Part shown: in pieces, positions 21,709-32,152 of the stretch | Numbering within the stretch: position 1 is the first letter of the stretch | How the letters are laid out: each line of letters opens with the position of its first letter | Origin: an uncultured Burkholderiales bacterium | GTDB lineage: Bacteria; Pseudomonadota; Gammaproteobacteria; Burkholderiales; Burkholderiaceae_C | Assembly (NCBI GenBank): GCA_903844385.1 | Contig: CAIMTJ010000067.1 | Location: 1-64,000, forward strand | Direction: 5' to 3' | DNA length: 64,000 nt | The notes under the pieces: model-generated | What the model was told of the DNA's origin: nothing | The model's database searches: none | Seen by the model: the letters and a program-made list of their open reading frames with translations, nothing else | Position numbers and translations under genes: made by a program

Positions 21709-22871
21709 GCCAGGCCCAACCCCAAGACCCCAAGCTTTGCAGCCCAACACCGACCCCGATCTCAAGCGTGGAGGTGATCATTGAGGAGATGAAAAATGGC
21801 CGCATGGTGATTTTGGTGGATGAAGAGGACCGCGAAAACGAAGGCGACTTGGTGCTCGCTGCCGATTGCGTGAGCCCTGAGGCGATCAACTTCATGGCGC
21901 GCTTTGGTCGCGGCCTGATCTGCTTGACCCTCACCAAAGAGCGCTGTGATTTTTTGAAACTGCCCCCCATGGCCGCGCACAACGGCACGGTCTATGCCAC
22001 CGCCTTCACCGTCTCCATTGAGGCCGCCACGGGCGTGTCGACCGGCATCTCCGCGGCCGATCGCGCTCGCACCATTCAAGTGGCAGTGGACCCCCACAGC
22101 AAGGCCACCGACTTGGTTCAACCCGGACATGTGTTTCCGCTCCAAGCCGTGCAAGGCGGGGTGCTCATGCGTGCTGGCCACACCGAGGCGGGGTGCGATT
22201 TGGCACTCCTTGCAGGACACTCGGCCTCGTCGGTCATTTGTGAAATCATGAATGACGACGGCACCATGGCCAGACTGCCCGACTTGCAGCGCTTTGCCGC
22301 TCTGCACGGGCTGCACATTGGCACCATTGCCGACTTGATTCAATACCGTGCCAGCAATGAGAGTTTGCTGCACAAATTGCAAACCCGTGAACTGCGCACC
22401 CAGCATGGGGTATTCACCGCCCACGCCTACCAGGACCGGCCCTCTGGGGGCATACACCTGGGGCTCGTGAAAGGCCAATGGAAGCCCCACGATGAGGTGC
22501 TCGTGCGTGTGCATGAGCCTTTGTCGGTGTTCGATTTGCTCGAGCCCAACCGCAACATGCACTCGTGGGGGCTCGATGAGAGCATGGCACGCATCGCCTC
22601 AGAAGGTGCCGGGGTCTTGGTGTTGTTGAATGCCGGCGAGAGTGCAGAGCAACTCCTCGCCCAGTTTGAAGGCACGGCACAATCGTCTCAAGCGCCCGTT
22701 CGGGGGCAAATGGATCTCAGGACCTATGGCGTTGGGGCGCAAATTTTAAAAGACTGTGGTGTCCAGCAAATGCGCTTGATGGGGCACCCCAGGCGCATGC
22801 CCAGCATGACGGGCTATGGACTGGAGATCAAGGGGTACTTGTCAAAATCCCAGCAGACTGAACGAATTTGA
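21705..22871 (+). CDS. ribB: 3,4-dihydroxy-2-butanone 4-phosphate synthase with degenerate GTP cyclohydrolase II-like C-terminal domain (RibB/RibBX type)
   Basis: [53 protein letters not shown]. The C-terminal domain lacks the GCHII zinc-cysteine cluster. ATGA overlap with ribE. Confidence 0.92.
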   Translation: MSQAQPQDPKLCSPTPTPISSVEVIIEEMKNGRMVILVDEEDRENEGDLVLAADCVSPEAINFMARFGRGLICLTLTKERCDFLKLPPMAAHNGTVYATAFTVSIEAATGVSTGISAADRARTIQVAVDPHSKATDLVQPGHVFPLQAVQGGVLMRAGHTEAGCDLALLAGHSASSVICEIMNDDGTMARLPDLQRFAALHGLHIGTIADLIQYRASNESLLHKLQTRELRTQHGVFTAHAYQDRPSGGIHLGLVKGQWKPHDEVLVRVHEPLSVFDLLEPNRNMHSWGLDESMARIASEGAGVLVLLNAGESAEQLLAQFEGTAQSSQAPVRGQMDLRTYGVGAQILKDCGVQQMRLMGHPRRMPSMTGYGLEIKGYLSKSQQTERI

Positions 22872-22988
22872 AGCCTTTTTAAAAGCGATTGCACGGCAGT
22901 TGGCCCACCCCCCTTTGCAATGACCACGCGGCGCTGAACCCACTGCTTGAACCATCGAAAACAAATCGGTCCCTTGAAGAAAGACACC

Positions 22989-23549
22989 ATGTTTGAACGC
23001 ACGCCACCTCACCACAGCCCAACAGCGCATCCCGAGCGCATCGCCTTGCCCGAGCACTTGCTCTCGAGCAGCGAGCGCTCCCACACGCCAAAGCGCTCAG
23101 TTTCTCTTGAAGTCGCGCAGGAATTGAGGATCGGCTTGGTGCAAGCGCGCTTTAACGAAGACATCACCAATGAGCTTAAAAATGCCTGCGTGCACACCCT
23201 GCTCAGCCACGGCGTTTTAGAGAGCAACATCACCCTCATTGAAGTCCCGGGCGCCTTGGAAATTCCCTTGGCACTGCAAACCTTGGCGCAAAGGGATGAG
23301 CCCCAGCCGTTTCACGCCTTGGTGGCCCTGGGCTGCGTGATTCGCGGTGAGACGTTTCACTTTGAGCTCGTCTCGCAAGAGTCGTGCGCTGGCGTGAGCC
23401 AAGTGGCACTGGATTTTCACATCCCCATTGCCAATGCGATTTTGACCACCGAGACGCTTTCGCAAGCCCAGGCGCGCCAAACCGTCAAAGGCCAAGAGGC
23501 CGCTTTGGTGGCCTTGGAGATGGTCGAACTCTTGGAGACTTGGGCTTGA
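22989..23549 (+). CDS. ribH: 6,7-dimethyl-8-ribityllumazine synthase
   Basis: [31 protein letters not shown]...[16 protein letters not shown]...[19 protein letters not shown]. Confidence 0.95.
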   Translation: MFERTPPHHSPTAHPERIALPEHLLSSSERSHTPKRSVSLEVAQELRIGLVQARFNEDITNELKNACVHTLLSHGVLESNITLIEVPGALEIPLALQTLAQRDEPQPFHALVALGCVIRGETFHFELVSQESCAGVSQVALDFHIPIANAILTTETLSQAQARQTVKGQEAALVALEMVELLETWA

Positions 23550-24088
23550 AACACACAGCCCCCCTCCCCACTGCCAACGAGAGCGTCAACACCGCTTCAA
23601 TAGCGCCAAGCGCACCGAGTCCATTGAGCGTTTCGAGCTCAGCAAAGGGCAGCAAACCCCACAAAAGTGCGCGCACACGCTCGCGTGAATTCGCCCTGCA
23701 AGCGCTCTACCAACTCATTGTCTCCAACAACGACCCCACCGAGATTGACCTCTTTACGCAGGACTTGGTGGGCTTTAAAAAAGCCGACCTGGCCCACTAC
23801 CGCGCCATCTTGCACGGTTGCGCGCAAGAACGCGACGCCTTGGACGCCATCATCACCCCGCTCATCGATCGTCCCTTGAGCGACCTCTCGCCCATCGAGC
23901 GCTCGGTGATGTGGCTGGGCGTGTATGAGTTGCAGCACTGCTTGGATGTGCCTTGGCGAGTCGTGCTCAATGAGTCGATTGAATTGGCCAAGTCTTTTGG
24001 CGGGACCGATGGTCACAAGTATGTGAACGCGGTACTCAATAAAGTGGCACTGAGCCTGAGAGCCAGCGAAATCGCCTCCCCCCTTTGA
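23546..24088 (+). CDS. nusB: Transcription antitermination factor NusB
   Basis: [22 protein letters not shown]...[18 protein letters not shown]...[30 protein letters not shown]. Start (TTG 23546) uncertain. Confidence 0.92.
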   Translation: MKHTAPLPTANESVNTASIAPSAPSPLSVSSSAKGSKPHKSARTRSREFALQALYQLIVSNNDPTEIDLFTQDLVGFKKADLAHYRAILHGCAQERDALDAIITPLIDRPLSDLSPIERSVMWLGVYELQHCLDVPWRVVLNESIELAKSFGGTDGHKYVNAVLNKVALSLRASEIASPL

Positions 24089-24128
24089 GTTCAACTGAAC
24101 CCACCACCACCCCACCACCCTCTGTACC

Positions 24129-25319
24129 ATGAGAATCACCCAGCGGGCCCAACGCATTGAGCCCTTTTATGTGATGGAAGTCGCCAAAGCGGCTCAGCGC
24201 ATGGCGCTCGAACTCACGGGGCACGAGTGGCCCATGCTGTATTTGAACATTGGTGAGCCGGACTTCACCGCTGCCCCCTTGGTGCAAGACGCAGCGCGCA
24301 GGGCCATTGAGACTGGCCTCACCCAGTACACCCCTGCTACCGGACTGGTGAGCTTGCGCCACGCCATCTCAGCTTGGTACCAAAGCCACTGTGGACTGCA
24401 CATTGAGCCCGAACGCATCATCGTGACCGCTGGCGCCTCTGGCGCACTGCAACTGGCCTGCCTCACCTTGATCGAGTCGGGGGACGAGATGTTGATGCCC
24501 GACCCGAGCTACCCGTGCAATCGACATTTTGTGAGCGCGGCCAACGGGCAGGCCACCTTGCTCGCGACCCAAGCCCAAGACCGCTTCCAATTGAGTCCCG
24601 AGCAAGTGGCCCAACACTGGGGGCCCGCCACCCGTGGTGTCTTGCTCGCGTCGCCCTCCAACCCCACAGGCACCGCCATTGCCCCATCGGCCTTGTCAGC
24701 CATTCACGAGCAGGTTCAACACCATGGCGGCATCACCATGGTGGACGAAATTTACCTGGGACTGTCCTTTGATGAAGCGCGCGCTTCATCGGCCTTGGGC
24801 CTGGACGAGCGCGTCATCAGCATCAACAGCTTTTCCAAGTACTTCAGCATGACAGGTTGGCGCCTGGGCTGGATGGTGGCACCCAAGAGCCTCGTGCCCA
24901 GTTTGGAGCGGCTCGCGCAAAACCTCTTCATCTGCCCCAGCACCGTTGCTCAGCATGCGGCGTTGGCGTGTTTTGAGCCCGAGAGTTTGGCGCTGTTTGA
25001 ACAACGCCGACTCGCCTTCAAAGCGCGACGCGACTACTTGGTGCCTGCCCTCAAAGCCCTGGGCTTTGAGGTGCCTTGCGCACCCGATGGGGCGTTTTAC
25101 GTCTGGAGCGATTGTCGCCCCCTCTATGACCGGTTCGGGGTCGACAACAGTTGGGACTTCACCTTTGAGCTGATGAAGCGCGCCCACATTGCGCTCGCCC
25201 CTGGCCGAGACTTTGGCCACCACGAGACCGAGCACTTTGTGCGCTGGTCTATAGCCAGCGCCATGCCCGAGCTCGAGCGTGCCGTGCAGCGCATTCAACA
25301 CGTACTGGACAACCCATGA
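24129..25319 (+). CDS. Pyridoxal phosphate-dependent aminotransferase, class I/II
   Basis: TQYTPATGLVSLRHAIS...VTAGASGALQLACL...SINSFSKYFSMTGWRLGWMV. Confidence 0.93.
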   Translation: MRITQRAQRIEPFYVMEVAKAAQRMALELTGHEWPMLYLNIGEPDFTAAPLVQDAARRAIETGLTQYTPATGLVSLRHAISAWYQSHCGLHIEPERIIVTAGASGALQLACLTLIESGDEMLMPDPSYPCNRHFVSAANGQATLLATQAQDRFQLSPEQVAQHWGPATRGVLLASPSNPTGTAIAPSALSAIHEQVQHHGGITMVDEIYLGLSFDEARASSALGLDERVISINSFSKYFSMTGWRLGWMVAPKSLVPSLERLAQNLFICPSTVAQHAALACFEPESLALFEQRRLAFKARRDYLVPALKALGFEVPCAPDGAFYVWSDCRPLYDRFGVDNSWDFTFELMKRAHIALAPGRDFGHHETEHFVRWSIASAMPELERAVQRIQHVLDNP

Positions 25320-25753
25320 GTTTGAACTTGGGCTTTACCTGGCCACTTCGGGTTTACTGGGAAGACACCGATGCGGGGGGCATTGTGTTTTATGCCAATT
25401 ACTTGAAGTTTTTTGAGCGCGCGCGCACCGAGTGGCTTCGCGCTTTGGGCGTGGAGCAGCATGCCCTCAAAGCGCAAACCATGGGCATGTTCATCGTGAG
25501 TGAGACACAACTGAAATACTTGGCCCCGGCCAGGCTCGATGACCAATTGTGGGTGACGGCAAGGTTGATCGAGAAAGGGCGTGCGAGCTTGGTCGTGGCC
25601 CAGGAGGCCTATAAAATGGCGCCAAGTCAGAGTCAAGACGATCTGACCCCAGGACCCACGTTGTGCGAGGGTCGCATCCGCATTGGCTGGGTGAGCGCTG
25701 AGACGCTGCGCCCGGGCCGAATACCGCAGACCATTTTGGAAAAACTCGAATGA
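25316..25753 (+). CDS. ybgC: YbgC-type acyl-CoA thioesterase of the Tol-Pal cluster
   Basis: WPLRVYWEDTDAGGIVFYANYLKFFERARTEWLRALG. Confidence 0.93.
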   Translation: MSLNLGFTWPLRVYWEDTDAGGIVFYANYLKFFERARTEWLRALGVEQHALKAQTMGMFIVSETQLKYLAPARLDDQLWVTARLIEKGRASLVVAQEAYKMAPSQSQDDLTPGPTLCEGRIRIGWVSAETLRPGRIPQTILEKLE

Positions 25754-26463
25754 ACCAAGACTTCTCCATCATCACCTTGCTCATGAACGCCTCCATGGTT
25801 GTTCAAATTGTGGTGGGTATTTTGCTGTGTGTCTCGATCACCAGTTGGTCTGCCATTTTTAGAAAGTTCTTTGCCTTGCGAAAAGTCCACGCCCTCAATG
25901 AAGCGTTTGAGCGTGACTTCTGGTCTGGCAAGAGCTTGAATGAGCTCTTTGGCGCCGCCAAAGAAAACGCGCGCTCTTGTGGCCCCATGGAGCGCATCTT
26001 TGCCAGCGGCATGCGTGAGTATCAAAAACTGCGCGAGCGCCGCATCAGCGACAGCGCCACCTTGATGGACGGGGCGTCTCGCGCCATGCGCGTGAGCTTG
26101 CAGCGCGAGATGGACTCGATTGAATCGTCGTTGTCGTTCTTGGCCTCCGTGGGTTCGGTCTCGCCCTATGGGGGACTGTTTGGCACCGTTTGGGGCATCA
26201 TGCACGCCTTCACGGGATTGGCCGCAATGCAGCAAGTCACCTTGGCCAAGGTGGCCCCAGGCATAGCCGAGGCCTTGGTGGCCACGGCCATTGGCCTATT
26301 TGCGGCCATTCCTGCCGTGTTGGCCTACAACCGCTTTGCCCGCGACATTGACCGGATCTCGATCCAGCTCGAGACTTTCATGGAAGAATTAAGCAATATC
26401 TTGCAGCGAAATGTGGGCTCCGCGGCTTCTAGCGCCCAAGCGCTCAATGCCTCGCCTCACTAG
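25750..26463 (+). CDS. tolQ: TolQ proton channel protein
   Basis: MNQDFSIITLLMNASMVVQIVVGILL...VGSVSPYGGLFGTVWGIMHAF...ALVATAIGLFAAIPAV. Confidence 0.94.
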   Translation: MNQDFSIITLLMNASMVVQIVVGILLCVSITSWSAIFRKFFALRKVHALNEAFERDFWSGKSLNELFGAAKENARSCGPMERIFASGMREYQKLRERRISDSATLMDGASRAMRVSLQREMDSIESSLSFLASVGSVSPYGGLFGTVWGIMHAFTGLAAMQQVTLAKVAPGIAEALVATAIGLFAAIPAVLAYNRFARDIDRISIQLETFMEELSNILQRNVGSAASSAQALNASPH

Positions 26464-26520
26464 GTCGACAGCCAAGTCCTTGACGCATCACGTTTCACCC
26501 CATCTCTAAAGGCTTGTTCC

Positions 26521-26958
26521 ATGGCATCTGGCCCCTCACGCACACGCTCACGACGCCGAACCATCAATGAGATCAACATGGTGCCCTTCATTGACGTGAT
26601 GCTGGTGCTGTTGATCATCTTCATGGTCACCGCGCCCTTGATCACCACGAGTGTGATTGATGTGCCCAGCGTTGGCAAGGCCTCCAGCGCACCCGATGGC
26701 ATCATCCGCATCGAGCTCAAAGCCGATCACCGCATTGCCATGAGCAACTCCACCAAAAGTGAAGACACCACGCTTGAGGTCGATGCCAGTGAGCTCGGCG
26801 CCAAAACCTTGGCTTTGCAAGCGGGCAGTGAAAATATTCCAGTGATCATCTTTGGCGACAAATCCTTGGCCTATGAAGAAGTGATCAAGGTCTTGGACAG
26901 CTTGCAGCGCCAGGGGGTCAAGCGCGTGGGCTTGTCGGTTCAAGTCACCAAAATGTGA
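26521..26958 (+). CDS. tolR: TolR biopolymer transport protein
   Basis: RRRTINEINMVPFIDVMLVLLIIFMVTAPLITTSVIDVPS. Confidence 0.93.
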   Translation: MASGPSRTRSRRRTINEINMVPFIDVMLVLLIIFMVTAPLITTSVIDVPSVGKASSAPDGIIRIELKADHRIAMSNSTKSEDTTLEVDASELGAKTLALQAGSENIPVIIFGDKSLAYEEVIKVLDSLQRQGVKRVGLSVQVTKM

Positions 26959-26990
26959 TCGGCCCGAGCCCCCCTTCTCCTTTTTGTGCA

Positions 26991-27938
26991 ATGAACACGA
27001 CCCTTGATCGCCAAGACCCCTTTTTGCCACCCAGTCGTGAGGGCCGTGCGCGAGCTTTTGTGTTGTCGCTGTCGGTTCACCTCTTGCTCCTCTTGGCCTT
27101 GACTTGGGGTATTTCTTGGCACCAACAAGCGCAACTCGAGTCCTCGAGCACTGAGTTGTGGCCCGCGACCCCCAACCTCACCCCAGCGCCCACGCCCCCC
27201 GAGGTGCTTGCACCGACCCCAGAGCCAGAGCCCACACCACCTCCCCCAACGCCCAAGCAGCCACCCCCACCCCAAATCGCTCCCAGCCCCAAACCCCCAG
27301 CCGATTTGGGCATTGAAAAACTCAAAGCACAAAAGAAACTCGAAGAAGAGAAAAAGGCGCTTGAGAAAAAAGCGCTCAAAGAGCGTTTAGACAAAGAGCA
27401 ACGTGAGCGGGAACAGGCCAAGGACAAAGAGCGCAAGAAAGAAAAAGAATTGGAAAAAGCCAAGGCCCAAGAATTGGCCAAACAAGCCGCCAAAGACGCC
27501 GCCAAGGACAAGGAGAAAAAACGCGCTCAAGAGGCCAAGGACGCCAAGGATCAAGAGCGTCGATTCAAGGAGGATTTGAGCAAATTTGCCGGGACCAGCC
27601 CCGGGCCTGCGCGTTCGAGCAACCTCTCCAATGGCCCGAGCAATGGCAACAGTCTGAGCTCGAACTATTTGGGAAAACTCAAAGAATTCTTTGACAGCAA
27701 TACCCGGCAAAGACGTCCCTACCCGGAGCGGCCCGTTTGCTCCGTGATCATTCGCACCAGCCTGGATGGGAAAATTCTCTCTTGGTCATTTGAAAAACAC
27801 AGCACCAATCCAGATTGGGACAAAGATGTTGATGACAGCCTTCAAAGGATTTACTCCCAATCCAAACCGCTGCCCAAATCGGAGAACGGGTCTGTGCCCT
27901 ACCCGCTGCCGATTTTTGACTTCACGCCGCCTTATTAA
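26991..27938 (+). CDS. tolA: TolA-like envelope spanning protein
   Basis: Single N-terminal TM, Pro-rich then Lys/Glu/Ala-rich helical domain, C-terminal TonB-like domain (YPERPVCSVIIRTSLDGKILSW). The ORF track starts at 26955. Confidence 0.88.
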   Translation: MNTTLDRQDPFLPPSREGRARAFVLSLSVHLLLLLALTWGISWHQQAQLESSSTELWPATPNLTPAPTPPEVLAPTPEPEPTPPPPTPKQPPPPQIAPSPKPPADLGIEKLKAQKKLEEEKKALEKKALKERLDKEQREREQAKDKERKKEKELEKAKAQELAKQAAKDAAKDKEKKRAQEAKDAKDQERRFKEDLSKFAGTSPGPARSSNLSNGPSNGNSLSSNYLGKLKEFFDSNTRQRRPYPERPVCSVIIRTSLDGKILSWSFEKHSTNPDWDKDVDDSLQRIYSQSKPLPKSENGSVPYPLPIFDFTPPY

Positions 27939-27974
27939 AGATCACCCGTACCCACTGTGATGTGGGCATCACCT

Positions 27975-29012
27975 TCATTCAGGCAAGAGGCCAATTTCTT
28001 TGGCCACCTGAGCCCATCGCTCGGTCTCCGTTTTTAAGAAAGCGTCCAGTTTGGCCGCTGAGCCCAGGGGCGTGGCCACTGGACCTATCGCCACCATGTG
28101 TTCGGCAACTTCCGGTTGCTGCAACAAGGTGTTGATTTCTGCATTGAGCTTATCCATGATGCCAACGGGCGTGCCCGTGGGGGCGACCAACGCAAACCAG
28201 CCCACCATCTCAAAACCGGGCAAACCCTCCGCCATGGTGGGGACTTGCTCAAAACCTGGCACCCGCTTGGCTGAGGTCACCGCCAAGAGCCGCAAGCGAC
28301 CTTGCTTGACCAATTGTCCACTCGAGGCCAAATCGACCAAGGCTGCATCGGCGTGAGCACCCATCACGTCTTGAACCGCCACACCCACCGATGAATACGA
28401 CACCAAGTTCGATTGCATTTGGGTTTTGGCATTCAAGAGCCGGGCAATGATGCCACCAAACGTGCGCGGCCCTTCATTGGCCAAGGCGATTTGATTGGGA
28501 GTGGCCTTGGATTTGGCGATCAAGTCTTGCAAGGACGTGATGGGTGAGTCGGCCTTCACAAAAAGCCCAAAGGGGCTGTTGGCGACAAAGGCCACACTGG
28601 TGAAGTCGCGCTGCGGGTCATAGGCCAAGGATTTGAACAAAAATTGATTGGACACCAAGGCTGCCGTCGTGGCGAAATAAAACGTATAGCCATCGGGCGA
28701 TGCGCGCGAGACCGCTTGGGCGCCAATCACGTTTTGACCGCCTGGCTTGTTGTCAATCACAAAGGGCTGGCCCCAAGTTTTGCTGAGCTTCTCGGCCAAA
28801 TAGCGGGCAATGGTGTCTGGCCCCGAACCCGCCGGTTGTGAGAGCACCCAACGCACCGGCTTGTCTGGCCAATTCACTTGAGCCCACGACCCTTGGGGGA
28901 TGGCCCCAAGGGTCAGTCCCACGAGCACGCTCATGCACCAAGCCAGACGGCGAGAGGCGGCTCGTTGGACCCAAAACAACACAAAGACAACACAACGTTC
29001 AACAGCCATCAT
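27975..29012 (-). CDS. Bug-family (TctC-type) tripartite tricarboxylate transporter substrate-binding protein
   Basis: WPDKPVRWVLSQPAGSGPDTIARYLAEKLSKTWGQPFVIDNKPGGQNVIGAQAV. Confidence 0.92.
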   Translation of the reverse strand: MMAVERCVVFVLFWVQRAASRRLAWCMSVLVGLTLGAIPQGSWAQVNWPDKPVRWVLSQPAGSGPDTIARYLAEKLSKTWGQPFVIDNKPGGQNVIGAQAVSRASPDGYTFYFATTAALVSNQFLFKSLAYDPQRDFTSVAFVANSPFGLFVKADSPITSLQDLIAKSKATPNQIALANEGPRTFGGIIARLLNAKTQMQSNLVSYSSVGVAVQDVMGAHADAALVDLASSGQLVKQGRLRLLAVTSAKRVPGFEQVPTMAEGLPGFEMVGWFALVAPTGTPVGIMDKLNAEINTLLQQPEVAEHMVAIGPVATPLGSAAKLDAFLKTETERWAQVAKEIGLLPE

Positions 29013-29105
29013 GGTATTAACCCCTTCAGTTCACGAAGAAAAAATCAAGCCAGAAATATGCTGACTGGTGCAAAGCCGTTCATGCAGCGCGCGAGTCAGT
29101 CGTCA

Positions 29106-30701
29106 TCAAAAAAATCGCTCCAATCGCTCGAGGTCTTGGCCCAACGCGGTCAGCCCAAGCGCGCCCCCATTCGCTCGATCTCGATCGTCTTCATAAGCAC
29201 CAAAGACAATGTGATCGGGTCTGACCAAGGCCGCTTGCACACGGTGCTCGTCAAACCAAGCCTTCACCACCCCGTCGCATTCTTGGAGCGCGCGCGCATC
29301 AAAGCGACACACTTGCACATTCATGGCTTCATTTAACACCACTTTGTCCCACTGCGCATTGGCAGTTTCACTCAGAAACAATCGCCAGCCTTGACCGAGC
29401 AGCTGATCCATGCGCACACGAGCGTGCGTTTGGGGGTGAATGAGCCACGGCTGGGGAAAGACGCTGCCCAGCACTGTAGTCACCCGAGCGCCAGCATGCC
29501 CACTGGCTTGTCCACTCACGGGGTGACTTAAAAGGCCCACGCTCAATGCGGGTTGCACATTTTGTCGAGGCGTGGGCACGACTTGGCCTGCGCAGTCGGC
29601 CAAGAGTTGCGTGTCTCGCGCTCTGGCGCGTTCCATATCGCGCTCTCCCACCAACTCACCAATGTGCGTGATGCGCTGGGTGAGGGCCGAGACATGCATG
29701 CGTCTTTCTTCACCATAGGTCTCAAGCAAGCTGTCCTTGGCCCGCCCTTTCAAGACACTCGCCAACTTCCATGCCAAGTTTTGCGCATCCCTCAGGCCTT
29801 GACACATGCCTTGACCCAAGAAGGGGGGTTGTTGGTGCGCGGCGTCACCCGCCAAAAAGACCCGATCTTTGCGCCACGTTTGGGCAACCAATGCGTGAAA
29901 GCGGTAACTCGCTTGCCGCCAAAGTTCCCCATCTTGAGGGGTGATCCAACGCTCGAGCAAAGCCCACGTGCCCGCTTGACTTGCCACTTGCTCGGGGTCT
30001 TCGCCCGCATTGATGGCAATCTCCCAGCGGCGGTGGTTTTTGGGGCCGATCACATAGGTCGAGGGGCGCAGTGGCTCACAATACTGAACACTCACCTGGG
30101 GTGTCTTTTGGAGACCGCGCTCATTGAGGAGCACATCCACCACCAGCCACGATTGATCAAACCCCAGGTCTTCGAGCTCAAAGCCTTGCATTTTTCTCAC
30201 CCCACTTGAAGCGCCATCGCATGCGATGAGGTATTGGGCCTCAATGGACTTCACCTGAGACTTCGCGTCTTGCAGCGTCAAGACCACCGATTTTGCCCCT
30301 TGCTCCACACCCACACAGCGTTGACCCAACTCGACTGTGACGCTTGGCAGTGTGCTCACCTGCTCGCGAATGATGGCCTCCACAGGGGGCTGTGAAAACA
30401 CAAGTGAGGGCACATAAGACAAGGGATAGGGCTCGGGGAGCGTGGACATGCATTTGATGAGTTGGCCCTCCACACCGTAATACTCCGAGTTGGTGAAGGC
30501 CTCGGTGTGGGGCTCAATGGCGCGCTCAACGCCCAACTGTTGAAAAATCCTCATGATCTCGTGATCGAGTGCGATGGCACGTGGCTTGGGATAAACCGCC
30601 AAGGACTGGTCGCAAACGTAGACGCCAATGCCCTGCTGCCCCAACAAGCCCGCCAACACCGCACCTGTCGGGCCAAATCCCACAATCGCCACATCAAACA
30701 T
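29106..30701 (-). CDS. FAD-dependent aromatic monooxygenase, MhpA/PHBH-like
   Basis: MFDVAIVGFGPTGAVLAGLLGQQGIGVYVCD...YPKPRAIALDHEIMRIFQ...FLAGDAAHQQPPFLGQGMCQGLRDAQNLAWKL. Confidence 0.92.
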   Translation of the reverse strand: MFDVAIVGFGPTGAVLAGLLGQQGIGVYVCDQSLAVYPKPRAIALDHEIMRIFQQLGVERAIEPHTEAFTNSEYYGVEGQLIKCMSTLPEPYPLSYVPSLVFSQPPVEAIIREQVSTLPSVTVELGQRCVGVEQGAKSVVLTLQDAKSQVKSIEAQYLIACDGASSGVRKMQGFELEDLGFDQSWLVVDVLLNERGLQKTPQVSVQYCEPLRPSTYVIGPKNHRRWEIAINAGEDPEQVASQAGTWALLERWITPQDGELWRQASYRFHALVAQTWRKDRVFLAGDAAHQQPPFLGQGMCQGLRDAQNLAWKLASVLKGRAKDSLLETYGEERRMHVSALTQRITHIGELVGERDMERARARDTQLLADCAGQVVPTPRQNVQPALSVGLLSHPVSGQASGHAGARVTTVLGSVFPQPWLIHPQTHARVRMDQLLGQGWRLFLSETANAQWDKVVLNEAMNVQVCRFDARALQECDGVVKAWFDEHRVQAALVRPDHIVFGAYEDDRDRANGGALGLTALGQDLERLERFF

Positions 30702-30785
30702 GATCGAGCCCTCTGAGCGTTAACACCACCAAACCAAGGCCTGCGGTGTCAAACCGACACAAGCGATGAGTGGCGCACATGAACA

Positions 30786-31211
30786 TCAACCCGCCACCAA
30801 GCCAGCGGCTTGGATGCCAGCGATGCAAATGGCCTCGTCTTCGTCACCCGTGCCGCCACTCGCACCGGCCGAGCCCAGGATCTCGTCGGCCGCATTTTTA
30901 ATGAGCACCGCACCGGTTTGAGGGAGAAATTTTCCCTCAGCGGTGGAGGCGAGTGACACAAAGAAATTGGGATTGTCCTTGGCGCGTTGGGCCAACACCC
31001 GGCTTGAACTGCCCATGCCCACAGCACCCCAGGCCTTGCCCAAGGCCACGTCAAAACGAAACATGCTCGCCCCATCTTCCCGGGCAAACGCCACCAAATG
31101 GCCCGATGCATCGAGCACCACAACGCCCATGGGCTTGTAGAGGTGGGTTCGCGCATTGGCCAGGGCCGCTTGAATAATGTGCTGAGCGCAACTGAGGGTG
31201 AGGTGGGACAT
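30786..31211 (-). CDS. GlcG/HbpS-like heme-binding family protein
   Basis: MSHLTLSCAQHIIQAALANARTHLYKPMGVVVLDASGHLVAFAREDGASMFRFDVALGKAWGAVGMG. The ORF track start (31346) is upstream of the family-typical ATG. Confidence 0.87.
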   Translation of the reverse strand: MSHLTLSCAQHIIQAALANARTHLYKPMGVVVLDASGHLVAFAREDGASMFRFDVALGKAWGAVGMGSSSRVLAQRAKDNPNFFVSLASTAEGKFLPQTGAVLIKNAADEILGSAGASGGTGDEDEAICIAGIQAAGLVAG

Positions 31212-31517
31212 CAGGAAACTCCTAGTGAGAGAGGGCCAATTGGGGGCCAGTAACGTGGTCAACCATCCAACGTTGGCTGGTGAGGGGATTTTAGGTGCAA
31301 GTCTGTTGACCCTTGGAGTGAGCACAGCAGCAGCGGACACCAACAAGGATGCAGGCTCACAGGACTCAAAAAACTGATGATTTCAACAGTCATCAGAGAG
31401 ACTGTTCAGATCAAGACCAATTTGATGAGCAAATTGTCATTAAAGCCCCTTTTTGAGCGGCAAATCTATCAATTCTGGCATGCAAACCCCGATGAGCCTC
31501 TTTTAAGATCTTGCACC

Positions 31518-31775
31518 ATGAAGCGCGCCATTTGTCTCTTGATGTTGTCCATGCTCCCCCTTTTATCGTGGGCGGTGGGTGATGAGTGCGTGTCTGAGCC
31601 CAGCCCAGAGCTCAAACTTTTGTGCCAAGCCAAAAGTCACTCCAGCGCTTTTTATTGCGAAAAAATTTCCAATTTTGGCTTGAAAAGCGAGTGCATTTTT
31701 GCCGTTCGCAACCGCCAGCGCAATCTCACCTGGGCCTTCAAGCCCATCGACCCATCCAAGGCTGTTTTTAAATAG
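31518..31775 (+). CDS. Small predicted secreted protein with four Cys after the signal peptide, unknown function
   Basis: MKRAICLLMLSMLPLLSWAVGDECVSEPSPELKLLCQAKSHSSAFYCEKISNFGLKSECIFAVRNRQRNLTWAFKPIDPSKAVFK. Confidence 0.6.
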   Translation: MKRAICLLMLSMLPLLSWAVGDECVSEPSPELKLLCQAKSHSSAFYCEKISNFGLKSECIFAVRNRQRNLTWAFKPIDPSKAVFK

Positions 31776-32111
31776 TCCTCTGACCCGCATTGCGATGCAG
31801 CACACACTTGTGCGAGTGCACTCCATGTGCGTTTATCCCTGACTTTTTTCATCACGACCCCTAGACCCGGGCGGATGTTGCCGCGCCCTTATTTTGCACT
31901 TCTGGGCTCGCGCTTGAATGCCTTGAATGTCGTGAAGTCCATGGTCTGGTGCAAGATCGATGTCTTGATCACCAAAGAAGGCCGGGGTCGACTGCAGCTG
32001 AGCCAAGTTCACGCAATTCCTCACTGGGCCTGGCCATGGAGCGGCAAGATTGGGGCCTGGCATTGATTGTGCTTAAAACGATCAGCTTGGTTGGGCACTT
32101 GTCACAGGGGG

Positions 32112-32152
32112 TGCAAGGGATGCAATGGATGCAATGGATGCAAGGGATGCAG
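32112..32152. repeat. Tandem 9-bp repeat (tgcaa[g/t]gga)x4 plus partial unit
   Basis: tgcaagggatgcaatggatgcaatggatgcaagggatgca. Confidence 0.9.

Noticed and set aside
21762-22562. 266-aa minus-strand ORF
   Set aside because: Antisense to the well-supported ribB/BX gene.
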